Shown: positions 48,735 to 57,597 of the stretch, one piece after another
Numbering within the stretch: position 1 is the stretch's first letter
How the letters are laid out: each line of letters starts with the position of its first letter
Assembly (NCBI RefSeq): GCF_003330765.1
Contig: NZ_CP024902.1
Span: 1,116,001-1,180,000 of the forward strand
Reading direction: 5' to 3'
DNA: 64,000 nt
DNA from: Burkholderia pyrrocinia
Lineage (GTDB): Bacteria > Pseudomonadota > Gammaproteobacteria > Burkholderiales > Burkholderiaceae
Notes under the pieces: generated by a model
What the model saw: the letters and a program-made list of their open reading frames with translations, nothing else
Databases searched by the model: none
What the model was told of the DNA's origin: nothing
Position numbers and translations under genes: made by a program

Positions 48735-49397
48735 ATGGACACTTCCGCTGCCCGTCGCCAGATCCTCGCGCGCATCCGCGCGGCGCAGGGGCGCGCGGCC
48801 GAACCCGAAGCAGCGGAGCGCGACGGCGTCGCCGACTATCTCGCCCGTCATCCGCAAGGCCCGCGCCCGCCGGTGCCGGCCGATCTCGTCGCTGCATTCG
48901 TCGACGAAGCGGCGCGTCTGTCGACGACGGTCGACGAAGTCGCGACGCTAGCTGACGCGCCCGCCGCTGCCGCCCGCTATCTTTCCGCTCACGGCCTGCC
49001 GACGCAAGCCGTCGCGTGGCGCACGCTGGCCGATCTCGACTGGGCAGGCGCAGGCCTGTCGGTCGAATGCCGCAAGCCGCGCGACGGCGATCTCGTCGGC
49101 CTCACGGGCTGTTTTTGCGCGACCGCCGAGACGGGTTCGCTGGTGCTGCTGTCCGGCCCCGACACCTATGCGTCGGCCGGCCTGCTGCCGGAAACGCACA
49201 TCGCGATCGTGCCGGCATCGCGGATCGTCGCCGGTCATGAAGATGCGTTCGCGCTGATCCGCGCGGAGCGCGGCGAATTGCCGCGCGCGGTCAATTTCGT
49301 GTCGGGCCCGTCGCGCACGGGCGACATCGAGCAGACCATCGTCCTGGGTGCGCACGGCCCGTACCGCGTTCACGCGATCGTCGTACGGGGCGCATGA
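48735..49397 (+). CDS. LUD-domain protein (LutC/YkgG family)
   Basis: 220 residues. The LUD domain ends in the family pattern GCFCATAETGSLVLLSG and later ARGELPRAVNFVSGPSRTGDIEQ, with VLGAHGPYRVHAIVV at the C-terminus. LutC normally works with the iron-sulfur proteins LutA and LutB to oxidise L-lactate; neither is adjacent here. A solitary LutC lying between NAD salvage and a transporter is unusual. Its function alone is unknown. Confidence 0.87.
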   Translation: MDTSAARRQILARIRAAQGRAAEPEAAERDGVADYLARHPQGPRPPVPADLVAAFVDEAARLSTTVDEVATLADAPAAAARYLSAHGLPTQAVAWRTLADLDWAGAGLSVECRKPRDGDLVGLTGCFCATAETGSLVLLSGPDTYASAGLLPETHIAIVPASRIVAGHEDAFALIRAERGELPRAVNFVSGPSRTGDIEQTIVLGAHGPYRVHAIVVRGA

Positions 49398-49440
49398 CGC
49401 GCCCGCCGCATCCACCACCACTCGAACAAGGAAGTACTGC

Positions 49441-50871
49441 ATGAAACGACATGCCGCCTGGGCGGGCATGGCGTCGGGAATCGCGCTTGGCGCCGTTCCC
49501 GCGCTCGCATCGGCCGCAACGCTCGACGGTGCCACGTTGTCCGCGCTCTGGGGCATCCCGTTCGCCGGGGTCCTGCTGTCCATCGCGGTGTTCCCGCTCG
49601 TCGCCCCGGTGTTCTGGCATCACCACTTCGGCAAGATCGCCGCCGGGTGGGCGATCGCGTTCCTGGTTCCGTTCGCGGTAGCGTTCGGCGCGGGCACCGC
49701 GTTCGGCACGCTCGTGCATGCGCTGCTCGAGGAATACATCCCGTTCATCGTGCTGCTCACCGCGCTCTATACGGTCGCGGGCGGCATCTGCGTGAACGGC
49801 AACCTGCACGGCACGCCGAAGCTGAACACCGCGATCCTCGCGCTCGGCACGCTGCTCGCGAGCGTAATGGGCACGACGGGCGCCGCGATGCTGCTGATCC
49901 GGCCGCTGCTGCGCGCAAACGACAACCGCAAGCATGTCGTGCACGTCGTGATCTTCTTCATTTTCCTCGTCGCGAACGCGGGCGGCTCGCTGTCGCCGCT
50001 CGGCGATCCGCCGCTGTTCCTCGGCTTCCTGAACGGCGTGAGCTTCTTCTGGACGACCACGCATCTCGCGCTGCCGATGCTGTTCATCTGCGTCGTGCTG
50101 CTGACGCTGTTCTTCGTGCTCGACACGTACTTCTACCGCAAGGGCGGCGAGGAGCGACCGGCTGTACTCGATCCGACGCCCGACAGCGCCGCGCTGTCGA
50201 TCGACGGCAAGATCAACTTCGTGCTGCTCGCGGCCGTGATCGTGCTCGTGCTGATGAGCGGCATCTGGAAGCCGGGCATCACGTTCGACGTGTGGGGCAC
50301 GCACGTCGCGCTGCAGAACCTCGCGCGCGACGTCGCGCTCATCGGCGTGACGCTCGCATCGCTCGCGCTGACGCCGCGTTCAGCGCGCGAGGGCAACGCG
50401 TTCAACTGGGCGCCGATCGAGGAAGTCGCGAAGCTGTTCGCGGGGATCTTCGTGACGATCGCGCCGGTGATCGTGATCCTGCGCGCGGGTGCGGACGGCG
50501 CGTTCGCGCACATCGTCCATCTCGTCACGGGGCCGGACGGCAAGCCGATCGACGCGATGTACTTCTGGGCGACGGGCATCCTGTCGTCGTTCCTCGACAA
50601 CGCACCGACCTATCTCGTGTTCTTCAACCTCGCGGGCGGCGATGCGCAGACGCTGATGACGACCGGCGCCTCGACGCTCGCCGCGATTTCCGCGGGCGCG
50701 GTGTTCATGGGCGCGAACAGCTATATCGGCAACGCGCCGAACTTCATGGTGAAGGCGATCGCCGAATCGCGCGGCGTGAAGATGCCGAGCTTCTTCGCGT
50801 ATCTCGGCTGGGCGCTCGTCGTCCTGATACCGGTATTCCTGCTGACGTCGTGGCTTTTCTTCACGGCGTAA
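49441..50871 (+). CDS. NhaD/CitMHS-like sodium:proton antiporter
   Basis: 476 residues from ATG 49441 with about a dozen membrane helices and a signal-like N-terminus (ends ASAATLDG). Landmarks are VLLTALYTVAGGICVNGNLHGTP, GTTGAAMLLIRPLLRAN, NAGGSLSPLGDPPLFLGFL and the second-half FLDNAPTYLVFFNLAGG. The two re-entrant, Pro/Gly-rich loops suit the ion transporter superfamily. Annotators call such proteins sodium:proton antiporters; citrate-like anion transport is the alternative. It starts 43 bases after the LutC-type gene. Confidence 0.83.
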   Translation: MKRHAAWAGMASGIALGAVPALASAATLDGATLSALWGIPFAGVLLSIAVFPLVAPVFWHHHFGKIAAGWAIAFLVPFAVAFGAGTAFGTLVHALLEEYIPFIVLLTALYTVAGGICVNGNLHGTPKLNTAILALGTLLASVMGTTGAAMLLIRPLLRANDNRKHVVHVVIFFIFLVANAGGSLSPLGDPPLFLGFLNGVSFFWTTTHLALPMLFICVVLLTLFFVLDTYFYRKGGEERPAVLDPTPDSAALSIDGKINFVLLAAVIVLVLMSGIWKPGITFDVWGTHVALQNLARDVALIGVTLASLALTPRSAREGNAFNWAPIEEVAKLFAGIFVTIAPVIVILRAGADGAFAHIVHLVTGPDGKPIDAMYFWATGILSSFLDNAPTYLVFFNLAGGDAQTLMTTGASTLAAISAGAVFMGANSYIGNAPNFMVKAIAESRGVKMPSFFAYLGWALVVLIPVFLLTSWLFFTA

Positions 50872-50952
50872 GCTGACGATTTTCAACCTCGAGCGGGCGG
50901 CCCCGGCGGCGCACGGCGCGCTGCGATCCGTCCGCGACATGCGGAGATGGCG

Positions 50953-51942
50953 ATGCAGAAGATCCTGGTCGCGCGTCCGATCTTTCCGGACGTGATCGAA
51001 CGGCTCAAGCAGTATTTCGAAGTCGACTGGAACAACGGCGACGCGCTTGCCGCCGACGCGCTTGCCGCGCGTCTCGCCGACAAGGACGGCGCGCTGACGG
51101 CAGGCGACCCGGTCGGCGCGTCGGCGCTCGCGGCGGCGCCGCGCCTGCGCGTCGTGTCGAACATGGCGGTCGGCTACAACAATTTCGACATGGCCGCGTT
51201 CAACGCGGCGAACGTGCTCGGCACCAACACGCCCGACGTGCTGAACGAGTCGACCGCCGATTTCGGCTGGGCGTTGATGATGGCCGCCGCGCGCCGGATC
51301 GCCGAATCCGAACACTGGCTGCGCGCCGGTCACTGGCAGAAGTGGGCGTACGACGGTTTCCTCGGCACCGATATTTACGGCTCGACGCTCGGCATCATCG
51401 GGATGGGCCGCATCGGCCAGGCGCTCGCGCGCCGCGCGCGCGGCTTCGGGATGGAGGTGGTCTATCACAACCGGTCGCGCGTCGCGCCCTCGATCGAGGC
51501 CGAGCTGAATGCCGAATACGTGTCGAAGGATGCGCTGCTCGCGCGTGCCGATCACGTCGTGCTCGTGCTGCCGTACACGCAGGAGAACCATCACACGATC
51601 GGCGCGGCCGAACTCGCGAAGATGAAGCCCACCGCGACGCTGACCAACATCGCGCGCGGCGGGATCGTCGACGATGCAGCGCTGGCCGTCGCACTGCGCG
51701 ACGGGACGATCGCCGCGGCCGGCCTCGACGTGTACGAAGGCGAGCCGACCGTGCATCCGGCGCTGCTCGAGGTGCCGAACGTCGTGCTGACGCCGCATAT
51801 CGCGAGCGCGACCGAAAAGACGCGCCGCGCGATGGCGGACCTCGCCGCCGACAACCTGATCGCCGCCTTGGGCGAGGGGCCGCGCGCAGGGCAGCCGCCG
51901 AATCCGATCAACCCTGATGTGATCGGGAAGCCGCGCGCATGA
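50953..51942 (+). CDS. D-2-hydroxyacid dehydrogenase (glyoxylate/hydroxypyruvate reductase type)
   Basis: 329 residues from ATG 50953, chosen because GGAG lies six bases upstream; an ATG at 50947 overlaps that site. NAD(P)-binding GIIGMGRIGQALARR, the substrate arginine in NIARGGIVDD, and the catalytic Glu/His regions (DVYEGEPTVHP, TPHIASATEKTR) define the family. These enzymes reduce glyoxylate or hydroxypyruvate. Its stop overlaps the rmuC start (ATGA). Confidence 0.92.
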   Translation: MQKILVARPIFPDVIERLKQYFEVDWNNGDALAADALAARLADKDGALTAGDPVGASALAAAPRLRVVSNMAVGYNNFDMAAFNAANVLGTNTPDVLNESTADFGWALMMAAARRIAESEHWLRAGHWQKWAYDGFLGTDIYGSTLGIIGMGRIGQALARRARGFGMEVVYHNRSRVAPSIEAELNAEYVSKDALLARADHVVLVLPYTQENHHTIGAAELAKMKPTATLTNIARGGIVDDAALAVALRDGTIAAAGLDVYEGEPTVHPALLEVPNVVLTPHIASATEKTRRAMADLAADNLIAALGEGPRAGQPPNPINPDVIGKPRA

Positions 51943-53417
51943 CGATGACGTTGTTGCTTGCGGCGGTCGTCGTGCTGGCCGTTGCGCTCGCGGTGGCGAT
52001 CGTCGCGATCGTGCGCGGTGGCGGTCGCCTTGACGATGCCGCGGTACTCGGTGACCAGATCGAGGACGCCGCGCATGCGCAGGCGCGCGCGGTCGAGCGG
52101 CTCGAACGCGAATTGCGCGGCGAGATCGTCGAGAACGCGCGCGGCTCGCGCACCGAGCTGGCCGGCAGCTTCGCGCAGCTTCAGCAGACGCTCGCCGCGC
52201 AGCTGACGAGCGTGGCGACCGTGCAGAACAACCAGATCGAGGGCTTCGCGCAGCAGCTCGGCAAGCTCGTCGCCGGCAATGCGCAGCAGTTCGACGCGAT
52301 GCGCGAGAGCGTGCAGCGCCAGGCGCAGCAGGCGCGCGAGGAACAGACGGGCGCGCTCAGGCTGTTCGGCGATACGTTGAACCGGCAGCTCACGCAACTG
52401 ACCGAGGCGAACGACCGCCGGATCGGCGAAGTGCGCGCGACGCTCGAACAGCGGTTGAAGGAAATCGAGACCAACAACGCGGCGAAGCTCGAGGAAATGC
52501 GCCGCACCGTCGACGAGAAGCTGCACGCGACGCTCGAGCACCGGCTCGGCGAATCGTTCAAGCTCGTGTCCGACCGGCTCGAGCAGGTGCATCGCGGGCT
52601 CGGCGAGATGCAGACGCTCGCGGCGGGCGTCGGCGACCTGAAGAAGGTGCTGACCAACGTGAAGACGCGCGGTACCTGGGGCGAAGTGCAACTCGAGGCG
52701 TTGCTCGAACAGATGCTCACGCCCGACCAGTACGCAAAGAACGTCGCGACGGTGCCGAAGAGCACCGAGCGCGTCGAGTTCGCGATCCGGCTGCCGGGCC
52801 GCGAGGCCGGTACGCGCGATGCGCCGCCAGTGTGGCTGCCGATCGACGCGAAATTCCCGCGCGAGGATTACGAGCGGCTGATCGACGCGCAGGAGCGCGC
52901 CGATGCGGTGGCGGTCGAGGAGGCGGCCCGTGCGCTCGAAGCGCGCGTGCGGCAGGAGGCGCGCACGATCGCCGAGAAGTACGTCGCGCCGCCGCACACG
53001 ACCGATTTCGCGCTGCTGTTCCTGCCGACTGAGGGGCTCTATGCGGAGATCCTGCGCCGTCCGGGGCTGACCGACCTGCTGCAGCGCGACTATCGCGTGA
53101 CGGTCGCCGGGCCGACGACGCTCACCGCGCTGCTGAACAGCCTGCAGATGGGGTTCCGCACGCTCGCGATCGAGCAGCGGTCGAGCGAGGTGTGGCAGGT
53201 GCTCGGCGCGGTAAAAACGGAGTTCGGCAAGTTCGGCGACGTGCTCGCGCGCACGAAGGCGCAACTCGAAACGGTCACGCGCTCGATCGAGTCCGCCGAG
53301 CAGCGCACGCGCGTGATGAGCCGCAAACTGAAGCAGGTCGAGGCGCTGCCGGGCGACGCGGCGGCCGGGTTGCTCGGCGCGGAAGGCGCGGACGGCGCCG
53401 ATGCCGACGACGCGTGA
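51939..53417 (+). CDS. rmuC: DNA recombination protein RmuC
   Basis: 492 residues. One N-terminal membrane segment (about 2-22) is followed by a long coiled coil (about 35-200, e.g. ANDRRIGEVRATLEQRLKEIE) and the RmuC nuclease-like core (GTWGEVQLEALLEQMLTPDQY, VWLPIDAKFPREDYERLIDA, LFLPTEGLYAEILR). RmuC limits rearrangements between inverted repeats in E. coli. Its ATG is embedded in the preceding stop codon. A terminator follows. Confidence 0.94.
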   Translation: MTMTLLLAAVVVLAVALAVAIVAIVRGGGRLDDAAVLGDQIEDAAHAQARAVERLERELRGEIVENARGSRTELAGSFAQLQQTLAAQLTSVATVQNNQIEGFAQQLGKLVAGNAQQFDAMRESVQRQAQQAREEQTGALRLFGDTLNRQLTQLTEANDRRIGEVRATLEQRLKEIETNNAAKLEEMRRTVDEKLHATLEHRLGESFKLVSDRLEQVHRGLGEMQTLAAGVGDLKKVLTNVKTRGTWGEVQLEALLEQMLTPDQYAKNVATVPKSTERVEFAIRLPGREAGTRDAPPVWLPIDAKFPREDYERLIDAQERADAVAVEEAARALEARVRQEARTIAEKYVAPPHTTDFALLFLPTEGLYAEILRRPGLTDLLQRDYRVTVAGPTTLTALLNSLQMGFRTLAIEQRSSEVWQVLGAVKTEFGKFGDVLARTKAQLETVTRSIESAEQRTRVMSRKLKQVEALPGDAAAGLLGAEGADGADADDA

Positions 53418-53445
53418 TGCGCGTTGCCGAAATCGGCAGGAACGA

Positions 53446-53471
53446 AAAACGGGCGCCGCGGCGCCCGTTTT
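53446..53471. terminator. Bidirectional terminator after rmuC
   Basis: ACGGGCGCC and GGCGCCCGT arms with a two-base centre, A residues before and TTTT after. It separates rmuC from the convergent GNAT gene. Confidence 0.85.
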
Positions 53472-53505
53472 CTTTGAAGCGATCACCGGCGCGGCCGGCC
53501 CGCGC

Positions 53506-53991
53506 TCAATGTCCGGCAAGCGAGTCCAGCGCGTCGCCCGTCACGCGGACGATGCGCCAGTCGGGCAGCACGGTCGCACCCATCTTTTCGTAGAAATCGA
53601 TCGCGGGCTGGTTCCAGTCGAGGACTGACCATTCGAAGCGGCCGCAACGGCGCTCGACGGCCAGTGCTGCGAGGTGACGCAGCATCGCGGTGCCGAGGCC
53701 CGTGCCGCGCTGCGACGGCTGCACGTACAGATCCTCGAGATAGAGGCCGCGACGGCCGAGGAACGTCGAATAGTTGTGGAAGAACAGCGCATACGCGACG
53801 ATCGCGCCGTCGTGCTCGGCCACCCGCGCTTCGGCGGCAGGCCGCTCGCCGAACAGCGCGTCGGCGAGATCCGCCTCGGTTGCGACGAACAGGTGCGTGA
53901 GTTTCTCGAACTCGGCCAGCTCGCGCATCAGCGCGAGGATCGCGCCGACGTCGCGCGCTTCGGCCGCACGGATCAGCGGCGTGCCGCTCAC
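53506..53991 (-). CDS. GNAT-family N-acetyltransferase
   Basis: 161 residues from a GTG at 53991 that overlaps the stop of the upstream gene (GTGA). The acetyl-CoA loop is QPSQRGTGLGTAMLRHLA, preceded by the beta strand RGLYLEDLYV and followed by WNQPAIDFYEKMGA. This pattern resembles diamine (spermidine/thialysine) acetyltransferases, so an amine substrate is likely but unproven. Confidence 0.87.
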   Translation of the reverse strand: MSGTPLIRAAEARDVGAILALMRELAEFEKLTHLFVATEADLADALFGERPAAEARVAEHDGAIVAYALFFHNYSTFLGRRGLYLEDLYVQPSQRGTGLGTAMLRHLAALAVERRCGRFEWSVLDWNQPAIDFYEKMGATVLPDWRIVRVTGDALDSLAGH

Positions 53992-54263
53992 GCTTCCTCC
54001 GGCGGATCGGACAGCACGATCTCGATGCCGCCGAAGCGCGACGCGACCCAGTTATACGCATGGCACGCGATCCACAGCAGCACGAAGCCGAGGATGGCGT
54101 TCAGCAGCAGCGCGCTCAGGATCGTGCTCAGTTCGACCATGCCGTAGCGGATATACGCGACGAGAATGCCGAGCAGCACGATCGGCACGCTGAACGTCAG
54201 GTAGACGAGGATCAGCGCCTTCGCGGTCTGACCCGCGGCGATCGACGAAATTTGTTTCTTCAT
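53988..54263 (-). CDS. Small membrane protein, two helices
   Basis: 91 residues: MKKQISSIAAGQTAKALILVYL is followed by two hydrophobic segments (about 15-40 and 45-72) and an acidic tail IEIVLSDPPEEA. The QTAKALILVYL start is reminiscent of DUF3566-like small membrane proteins. No function known. It is coupled to the GNAT gene by a four-base overlap. Confidence 0.75.
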   Translation of the reverse strand: MKKQISSIAAGQTAKALILVYLTFSVPIVLLGILVAYIRYGMVELSTILSALLLNAILGFVLLWIACHAYNWVASRFGGIEIVLSDPPEEA

Positions 54264-54302
54264 GTGCGGATTGCCCCCGTAGAGATATACCGATTGTGGA
54301 AT

Positions 54303-55595
54303 TCAGATCAGGCCGTCGAGCGGCAGGATGTCGACCGGGGCGCCCGCGTCGACTGCCGCGGTATCGTGGCCCAGGACGATGAAGCAGTTGGCGGCTGCAA
54401 GGCCGCTCAGCGACGCGGAACTCTGCGAACCGGCCGGCGCGACGTGCCAGCGGCCGTCGGCGGCGCGCGTCGCAATGCCGCGCAGGTATTCGGTGCGGCC
54501 CGGACGTGTCTTCAGCGCATGCGTGCTGAGTGCCGTGTACATCGCGGGCGGCGGCGTCTGCGCGCCGGCCAGCGTCAGCAGCGCGGGGCGTACGATCGCG
54601 TAGAACGTCACGGCAGACGCGACCGGATTGCCGGGCAACCCGAAGAACAGCGCGTGACCGGCGCCGCCGGCCGCGCGCGCGAGCGTGCCGCACGCGAGCG
54701 GCCGGCCGGGCCGCAGCGCGAGGCTCGCGAACGTGACGTCGCCGAGCCGCGCCATCACGTCGCGCGTGAAGTCGGCTTCGCCGACCGATACGCCGCCCGA
54801 CGTGATCACCGCGTCGGCCTGCGCGGCGACGGCGTCGCGCAACGCGGCTTCGAGCGCGGCCGGGTCGTCCCGGACGATCCCGAGATCGACCGCGTCGACG
54901 TGCAGTTTTTCGAGCATCGCGATCAACATCCCGCGATTGCTGTCGTACAGCGCGCCGCGGCCGAGCGGTTCGCCAGGCTCGCGCAATTCGTCGCCGGTCG
55001 AGAACACGGCGACGCGCACGCGCCGGCGCACCGTGACGTCGGTGACGCCGAACGAGGCGAGCAGGCCGAGATCGGACGGCCGCAGGATGCGGCCCGCGGC
55101 GAGCGCACAGGCGCCGCGCGCGAGATCCTCGCCGGCCTTGCGGCAGTTCGCGCCGCGCGCGACGTCGTGCGCGGCGAAGCGGATCGTGTCGCCGTCGACG
55201 CGCACGCGTTCCTGCGGAATCACCGTGTTGCATCCGGCCGGCATCGGCGCGCCCGTCATGATGCGGACGCATGAACCGGCCGCCACGGCGCCGTCGAACG
55301 GATGGCCGGCGAACGCGGTGCCGGCGACCGTCATCGCGACGTCCCCCTGCGGCGACACGGGCGCGCCGGCGCCGCCGTCGAACGCATAGCCGTCCATCGC
55401 CGAGTTGTCGTACGCGGGAATATCGAACGGCGCGTTCACGTCGGCCGCGAGCACGCGGTCAAGCGCATCGCGCAGCGTCACCGTGTCGCACGCATCGACG
55501 GGCACCGCGAAGCGGCACGCGAGCGCCTGCGCGTCGGCGAGCGACAGCGGGGCATCGGGTGCGGTTCGGGAGGCGGGCGAGGATTGCGTGATCAT
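54303..55595 (-). CDS. moeA: Molybdopterin molybdenumtransferase
   Basis: 430 residues from ATG 55595 (MITQSSPASR). Inserts molybdate into adenylated molybdopterin. PAYDNSAMDGYAF, RIMTGAPMPAGCNTVIPQE, ITSGGVSVGEADF and GLPGNPVASAVTF are the family motifs in order. Together with mobA and moaA on the same strand it makes a molybdenum cofactor cluster. An alternative upstream start to 55814 is not supported. Confidence 0.95.
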   Translation of the reverse strand: MITQSSPASRTAPDAPLSLADAQALACRFAVPVDACDTVTLRDALDRVLAADVNAPFDIPAYDNSAMDGYAFDGGAGAPVSPQGDVAMTVAGTAFAGHPFDGAVAAGSCVRIMTGAPMPAGCNTVIPQERVRVDGDTIRFAAHDVARGANCRKAGEDLARGACALAAGRILRPSDLGLLASFGVTDVTVRRRVRVAVFSTGDELREPGEPLGRGALYDSNRGMLIAMLEKLHVDAVDLGIVRDDPAALEAALRDAVAAQADAVITSGGVSVGEADFTRDVMARLGDVTFASLALRPGRPLACGTLARAAGGAGHALFFGLPGNPVASAVTFYAIVRPALLTLAGAQTPPPAMYTALSTHALKTRPGRTEYLRGIATRAADGRWHVAPAGSQSSASLSGLAAANCFIVLGHDTAAVDAGAPVDILPLDGLI

Positions 55596-55707
55596 CAGTC
55601 GGACTGCGCCGCGAGGCGTATCGGGTTCGTGGCCGGTGGCGCGAGGAGGGTGCCTGGGCGCGGGTTTCGCGTGCGGCGGGCGCCGGGCGGGAACGGCGCG
55701 GGCGCCG

Positions 55708-56325
55708 TCAGCGGCGGGCCAGCGCGGCGAGTTCCTGCCAGGAGTTGGCATTGTAAAACGCACGCTCGTCGCGAAACTCGACTTCGACCGTCTTGTGGCG
55801 TGCGTACCACGCACGCACCTTGCGGTCGCCGGCCGCGAGCCGGGCGGCGAGATCGTCGGCCAGCGACGTGCGCAGCAGCGCGAACGTCGGCTGCGGCGAG
55901 CGCGCCTGCTGCGCGTCGACGGTCACCGCCATCGCGATGTCGGCCTGCTGCGCGTCGAGCGCCGCATGCAGCCGCGCGACGAGGTCGGCGGGCAGATACG
56001 GCGTGTCGCACGGCGAGCACGCGACGAGCGGCGCGCGCGCCGCCCGCATGCCGGCGAGCAGGCCCGCGAGCGGGCCGGGAAAATCGGACGTTTCGTCGGC
56101 GACGATGCGCGCGTCGAACGGCGCGCCGAGTTCGGCATAGCGATCTGCATGACGATTCGCGCTGATCAGCGTCTCGTCGACCTGCGGCGAAAGCCGGCGC
56201 AGCACGTGCAGCGCGAGCGGCGTGCCGTCGAGCAGCTGCAGGCCCTTGTCGACGCCGTCCATGCGCGTGGCGCGCCCGCCTGCGAGCAGCAGGCCGGCGA
56301 TTAAAAGAGGGGCGGGAGCGGGCAT
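55708..56325 (-). CDS. mobA: Molybdenum cofactor guanylyltransferase
   Basis: 205 residues. Attaches GMP to Mo-molybdopterin, giving the MGD cofactor of DMSO-reductase-type enzymes. The nucleotide-binding start is GLLLAGGRATRMDGVDKGLQLLDG; PLAGLLAGM and SPCDTPYLPADLV follow. It lies between moaA and moeA (28-base and 112-base gaps), all on the minus strand. Confidence 0.95.
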   Translation of the reverse strand: MPAPAPLLIAGLLLAGGRATRMDGVDKGLQLLDGTPLALHVLRRLSPQVDETLISANRHADRYAELGAPFDARIVADETSDFPGPLAGLLAGMRAARAPLVACSPCDTPYLPADLVARLHAALDAQQADIAMAVTVDAQQARSPQPTFALLRTSLADDLAARLAAGDRKVRAWYARHKTVEVEFRDERAFYNANSWQELAALARR

Positions 56326-56353
56326 CGTTCGAAGGCGGGCAGGGCGACGTGCG

Positions 56354-57466
56354 TCAGCCGCCGATATACGACATTTCGACGCGCTTGCCCGTGCCGTCGG
56401 GCGCGGCGTCGGCAGACGCGCTGCCGCGCAGTTGCGAATAGCGGTCGGTGCGGGCCTGCCAGATGCGGGCGATCGCGGTCGCGATCTCGGCGTCGCTCGC
56501 GCCGCCGCGCACGAGCGCGCGCAGGTCGTGGCCCGTCGATGCGAACAGGCACAGGTACAGCTTGCCTTCGGTCGACAGCCGCGCGCGCGTGCAGTCGCCG
56601 CAGAAGGCCTGTGTGACGCTCGAGATCACGCCGAGCTCGCCGCTGCCGTCCGCATAACCCCAGCGCTGCGCGGTTTCGGCCGCCGTATGCGGCTCGAGCG
56701 GCACGAGCGGGAAATGTTCGGCGATTCGCGCGATGACGTCCGCCGACGGCAGCACCTCGGTCATGTTCCAGCCGTTCGACGTGCCGACGTCCATGTATTC
56801 GATGAAGCGCAGGATCACGCCGGTGCCGCGGAAACGCTCGGCCATCGGCAGGATCTCGCTGTCGTTGGTGCCGCGCTTCACGACCATGTTGACCTTGACC
56901 GGCGCGAGGCCAGCGGCCTGGGCGGCGAAGATGCCATCGAGCACGTCGGCGCTTGCGAACTCGGCATCGTTCATGCGCTTGAACAGCGTATCGTCGAGCG
57001 CGTCGAGGCTGACCGTCACGCGCGTGAGCCCGGCGTCCTTCAGCGCGCGCGCCTTGCGCGCGAGCAGCGAGCCGTTGGTCGTGAGCGTCAGGTCGAGCGG
57101 GCGGCCGTCATGCGTTGTCAGGCGTGCGAGGCGCTCGATCAGGAATTCGAGATTCTTGCGCAGCAGCGGCTCTCCGCCCGTGATGCGAATTTTCTCGACG
57201 CCGTGTGCGACAAAGAGTCGCGCCACGCGTTCGATTTCCTCGAGCGTGAGCAGCGCGCTGTGCGGCAGGAACGGGTAGTCCTTGTCGAATACCGCGCGCG
57301 GCATGCAGTACACGCAACGGAAGTTGCAGCGGTCCGTCACCGAAATGCGCAGGTCGCGCAGCGGCCTGGCGAACGTGTCGGCCAGCGTGCCGTCAGGGGC
57401 ATGCGCGACGCCGGAGACGTCCGGCATCCCGCTGACGTCGGCGAGAGGAATGATGCGTCGGGACAT
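56354..57466 (-). CDS. moaA: GTP 3',8-cyclase (first step of molybdopterin synthesis)
   Basis: 370 residues from ATG 57466 ([11 protein letters not shown]). Radical SAM enzyme that makes 3',8-cH2GTP. The SAM cluster motif is CNFRCVYC, and the C-terminal cluster has [20 protein letters not shown]. The C-terminus is SYIGG, the conserved double-glycine tail. It heads the moaA-mobA-moeA group. Confidence 0.96.
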   Translation of the reverse strand: MSRRIIPLADVSGMPDVSGVAHAPDGTLADTFARPLRDLRISVTDRCNFRCVYCMPRAVFDKDYPFLPHSALLTLEEIERVARLFVAHGVEKIRITGGEPLLRKNLEFLIERLARLTTHDGRPLDLTLTTNGSLLARKARALKDAGLTRVTVSLDALDDTLFKRMNDAEFASADVLDGIFAAQAAGLAPVKVNMVVKRGTNDSEILPMAERFRGTGVILRFIEYMDVGTSNGWNMTEVLPSADVIARIAEHFPLVPLEPHTAAETAQRWGYADGSGELGVISSVTQAFCGDCTRARLSTEGKLYLCLFASTGHDLRALVRGGASDAEIATAIARIWQARTDRYSQLRGSASADAAPDGTGKRVEMSYIGG

Positions 57467-57550
57467 GTTGAAAGAAGTGCGAGCCAAGCTTCTATTTTAG
57501 CCGCAAGCGGCCGACCGGTCCGGTGGGCGGAAACCCGCAGCACGAACGTG

Positions 57551-57576
57551 AAAAAGCCCGCCGGAGGCGGGCTTTT
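57551..57576. terminator. Terminator between rne and moaA
   Basis: GCCCGCC and GGCGGGC arms with a three-base loop, with A residues on one side and T residues on the other. It lies about 20 bases after the rne stop, on the rne side of moaA. Confidence 0.85.
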
Positions 57577-57597
57577 CCTGGTCGGGCGATGCGCCTG

